A stretch of 18,500 nt of DNA from Hirudo medicinalis. Its lineage: Eukaryota > Annelida > Clitellata > Hirudinida > Hirudinidae. The notes under the pieces were generated by a model. It made no database searches, was not told the DNA's origin, and saw only the letters and a program-made list of their open reading frames with translations. The translations under genes and the position numbers were made by a program. Below, one piece after another: positions 16,545 through 18,500 of this stretch. The DNA is taken from assembly GCA_011800805.1 (NCBI GenBank), contig MPNW01000234.1:77501-96000 (forward strand), written 5' to 3'. Each line of letters starts with the position of its first letter. Within the stretch, counting starts at the first letter, position 1.

Positions 16545-16640
16545 TAGCCTGATATAGGTAATGCTGGAACGTTTCCAGAATCGGAGACTGTGGGAGTCGC
16601 TACTGGAAGAGATGTGATGTCCGGAGTTCGATACCCACCA
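16545..16640 (+). mobile_element. possible tRNA-derived SINE head
   Basis: TAGCCTGATATAGG (16545-16558) resembles a pol III A box, and AGTTCGATACC (16625-16635) matches the B-box consensus GGTTCGANNCC at all but the first position. Between them lies a perfect CTGGAA/TTCCAG hairpin (about 16564-16578). A-to-B spacing of about 80 bp is longer than in a normal tRNA, and the T-arm does not pair well, so this is not a working tRNA gene. The body would continue toward 16870. No poly-A or simple tail and no target-site duplication were found, and the hAT remnant follows. Alternatively it is part of the hAT element or unique sequence. Confidence 0.25.
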
Positions 16641-16889
16641 TGACACTGGGTCAGGAAAGGATGAACAAAGATGTCCGCAACTTTTTCTGATCCAACTTGG
16701 GTGGATCTTCTCTTGGGGATAATGCAGGGTACTGCATAAGGGTTGGCCCGCCCGTACGTACGATATGGTCTGCGAATGGAATCCTATCAGACTTGCGGGA
16801 TCTACATGGTGGATTTCCTTGACACCTGTCGAAGTCAAGGATGGGTTCCTGTGATGTGTCAGCATCTGAGAAAAGCTTTAGAACATTAA

Positions 16890-17127
16890 AGAGCAGAACC
16901 AGAAATTGACAAAGCTTTCTCTCCATTGGAATGATGGCGGAAATATGGGCCATCACAGGACCTTGTTGCCAATCTGGCCTTCAAATACTTAGCTTCTCCA
17001 GCTACGGCTGTGCCATGTGAACGGTTATTTTCCATTTCTGGATGTTGTGAATAGCAGACGTGCTTCTCTGTCTCCAGACAACATCGACAGACTCGTTTGC
17101 CTCAGCAACTGGCTAAATGTGAATTAA
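16890..17127 (+). pseudogene. hAT transposase C-terminal dimerisation domain, broken
   Basis: Reads RAEPEIDKAFSPLE, then an in-frame TGA (16932-16934), then WRKYGPSQDLVANLAFKYLA and SPATAVPCERLFSISG up to 17042, where one extra base (17043) shifts the frame. From 17044 it continues VVNSRRASLSPDNIDRLVCL and SNWLNVN to TAA (17125-17127). PL-x-WW-x(n)-LA-x-KYL-x-PAT-x-x-P-x-ERLFS-x-x-G followed by R-x-x-L-x-P-x-x-x-x-x-L-V-x-L is the signature of the hAT C-terminal dimerisation region of animal ZBED-like transposases. The second Trp of the PL-x-WW-like motif is probably the position lost to TGA. The BED zinc finger and catalytic core are absent upstream; TAA (16887-16889) closes the frame. An AATAAA lies at 17177-17182. 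With two lesions and no N-terminus it cannot make transposase. Confidence 0.9.
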
Positions 17128-17321
17128 TGAACCACAAAAATCTATTTCTAAACTACTATTGCGAGCATTTTTCATGAATAAAATTGATTTTTGGATAAAA
17201 ATGAAATATTTTGGGAAATAATTTGAAAAGTAAGATGGTGCGATTAAGTATGCGTTAATCTGAGATTAAAAACGTTGATCGCACGATTAATCGAGATGGA
17301 AAAAAAAATCAACCTGCAGCC
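17128..17321 (+). mobile_element. hAT element 3' non-coding and terminal region
   Basis: Following the transposase stop are AATAAA (17177-17182) and then a cluster of GATTAAT-like words: GCGATTAAG, a perfect TTAATC/GATTAA dyad (17255-17260 with 17264-17269), TTGATCGCACGATTAATCG. A CCTGCAGCC end lies at 17313-17321. Read in reverse complement, GGCTGCAGG followed by TTGATT, a T-run and repeated ATTAATCG resembles the terminal inverted repeat and subterminal motifs of animal hAT elements known to me. No matching 5' terminal repeat was found upstream in this window. The exact end and the 8-bp target duplication could not be fixed. Confidence 0.5.
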
Positions 17322-17699
17322 ATAATTAAAAAAATTTAATTAAAATTATGATCGTTATAATTTCAAATCATCTCAAATTAATGTAATTAATTTGATTAAT
17401 AAACATAAGCAATAATAAAAAAATATTTGATGTTGACTGAGAAATTCACTAAATAAAGATTAAATAATTTCGATCGTTATTATGAATGTTATTCATTAAA
17501 ATCATTAAAATCAATTCTAAAAAAGAAAACGAAACTCAAAATTCCAAAGCATGAGATTAATTTTCAAACAACGTCAAAACTACACGCTGTCACTTTCATT
17601 CTCTTGAATTAACTTAAACGAATAAAATTTGTTTTAGAATTGCAGTAAACGTATTACAGTGACTGAAGTCGTAAATTTATTGTTGACTTAAATTGTTTG
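17322..17699. other. AT-rich sequence, no gene identified
   Basis: Dominated by AATTAA, TTAAAAT and ATTAATT words. Nothing coding or repetitive in a regular way was seen. Confidence 0.6.
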
Positions 17700-17705
17700 T
17701 AAACG

Positions 17706-17834
17706 TCAACAACGACCACAACAACAACATCAACAACAACATCAACGACTACATCAGCAACATCAGCAACATCAAAAACATCAACAACAACATCAACAAC
17801 ATCAACAACGACGACGACAACATCAACAACAACT
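17706..17834 (+). repeat. (CAACAACAT)n / (CAACAT)n array
   Basis: CAACAACAACATCAACAACAACATC units mixing 6-, 9- and 12-bp periods, with AGC, AAA and GAC variants. The three frames give Asn/Ile, Ser/Thr and (minus) Val/Asp/Leu repeats. Confidence 0.95.
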
Positions 17835-18265
17835 CGACGATTGGCTGCAGAACATCTCCTGAAACATGGAGCCAGGAAAAGGTATGAAGGAATAATTTTT
17901 TTTGTAAAAAAGAAAGTGAGAGGAGAGATATTGATGAGAAAAGTGAGTGCACTGGAATGCCAATGAGCTGGAGGCATCGAAACTGAACAGGCGGCGAGAC
18001 CAGGGACAAGCAGTAGAACTGAGAACGGTACCGAGAAATACCCAGCAACACGTAACAAATGCTTTGACAAAAATTGTCTTGGGGCAAAGATTAGTACAGG
18101 AAAATTACTGCCCAGTGTAGAGTTTATGAATTACAAATTTTAAATCTTTGACTGCGAACAGTCGCCAAAAAAACATCCAATCTTCCATAAACAGTACTAT
18201 TCCAGTTATTCCAGGCACGGTTTTTGGAATAAAGATGCTTGGATTAAATTTAAAGATGAAGAAAG
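17835..18265. other. non-repetitive segment, no confident gene
   Basis: A + frame with no ATG (17703-17966) leaves the Ser/Thr repeat, reads RRLAAEHLLKHGARKRYEG and then a lysine-rich tail to TGA at 17964. Inside it AAAAG|GTATGA (GT at 17882) is a fair donor match. The remainder has no recognisable coding sequence. Confidence 0.3.
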
Positions 18266-18373
18266 ATGATCCAATGATAAATGAATTCAATTATGGTGAA
18301 TGATTCAATGATAAATGAATGACTGGTGAATGATTCAATGATAAATGAATGACTGGTGAATGATTCAATGATA
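18266..18373 (+). repeat. 30-bp minisatellite (TGATTCAATGATAAATGAAT...)
   Basis: Units begin at 18301, 18331 and 18361 with an exact 30-bp period (TGATTCAATGATAAATGAAT followed by GACTGGTGAA), and a diverged copy precedes at about 18267. The third unit loses the GACTGGTGAA half and passes directly into the AATG array. Confidence 0.9.
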
Positions 18374-18500
18374 AATGAATGAATGAATGAATGAATGAAT
18401 GAATGAATGAATGAATGAATGAATGAATGAATGAATGAATGAATGAATGAATGAATGAATGAATGAATGAATGAATGAATGAATGAATGAATAATGAATG
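18374..18500 (+). repeat. (AATG)n tetranucleotide array, runs off the window
   Basis: Nearly 30 perfect AATG units to 18492, then a one-unit phase slip (ATAATGAATG) at the right edge. It is the reverse complement of the ATTC family found on the left. Confidence 0.97.

Noticed and set aside
16545..16640. True tRNA gene
   Set aside because: A- and B-box spacing is too long, the acceptor and T stems do not pair, and there is no cloverleaf.
16542..16956. Overlapping minus-strand frames with fairly ordinary composition
   Set aside because: They lie antisense to the putative SINE/hAT block, need an unproven splice to join, and match no family I recognise.
17842..17849. GGCTGCAG as the partner terminal repeat of the hAT element
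   Set aside because: It lies downstream of the transposase 3' end, so it cannot be the 5' end, and similarity stops after eight bases.

Overview
The window looks like intergenic or intronic DNA from a eukaryote, most likely an invertebrate animal. There are no compact bacterial-style genes, ribosome binding sites, operons, tRNA or rRNA genes, or CRISPR arrays. A very large share is simple-sequence DNA: (CATC)n, (ATTC)n, (ATT)n, (GAT/GAC)n, (CAA)n, (CTA)n, (TTTA)n, (TA)n and (GT)n, separated by AT-rich sequence of ordinary complexity. The only confidently recognisable protein fossil is an animal-type hAT DNA transposase tail. I cannot name a species. Such tri- and tetranucleotide richness is known in several mollusc, flatworm and other invertebrate genomes, but that is only suggestive.

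Layout. 1-1250: AT-rich edge, then a GC-richer patch (240-372) that may be transposon-derived. 1251-4200: dense microsatellites. 4461-4645: a 96-bp tandem duplication whose units each contain a perfect stem-loop. 5205-7325: more microsatellites, plus an exact 127-bp duplication flanking a single N, most simply an assembly artefact. 7380-11050: the least repetitive part, T-rich on the + strand, with an unusual palindrome centred on CACGTG at 7555-7570 and a few weak exon-like signals. 11292-11756: the best candidate for an unrecognised exon, followed by an AATAAA at 11821. 11850-15060: AAT and CATC arrays, minisatellites and a G-quadruplex motif. 15270-16010: AAT/TA/GAC/CTA arrays around a second N. 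16235-16482: a thrice-repeated 12-mer and a degenerate minisatellite. 16545-16640: a possible tRNA-derived SINE head. 16890-17321: a broken hAT transposase C-terminus with its 3' terminal region. 17322-18500: AT-rich sequence, a CAA/CAT array, and a 30-bp minisatellite that turns into an (AATG)n array running to the window's end.

No set of genes works together here. Most open frames are translations of triplet repeats (poly-Asp, poly-His, poly-Leu, poly-Ile and so on) and are not annotated as genes. I found no convincing new biological system. The points most worth a second look are the candidate exon at 11292-11756, the minus-strand coding-like island at 7868-8035, the CACGTG palindrome, the hAT fossil and the N-flanked duplication.
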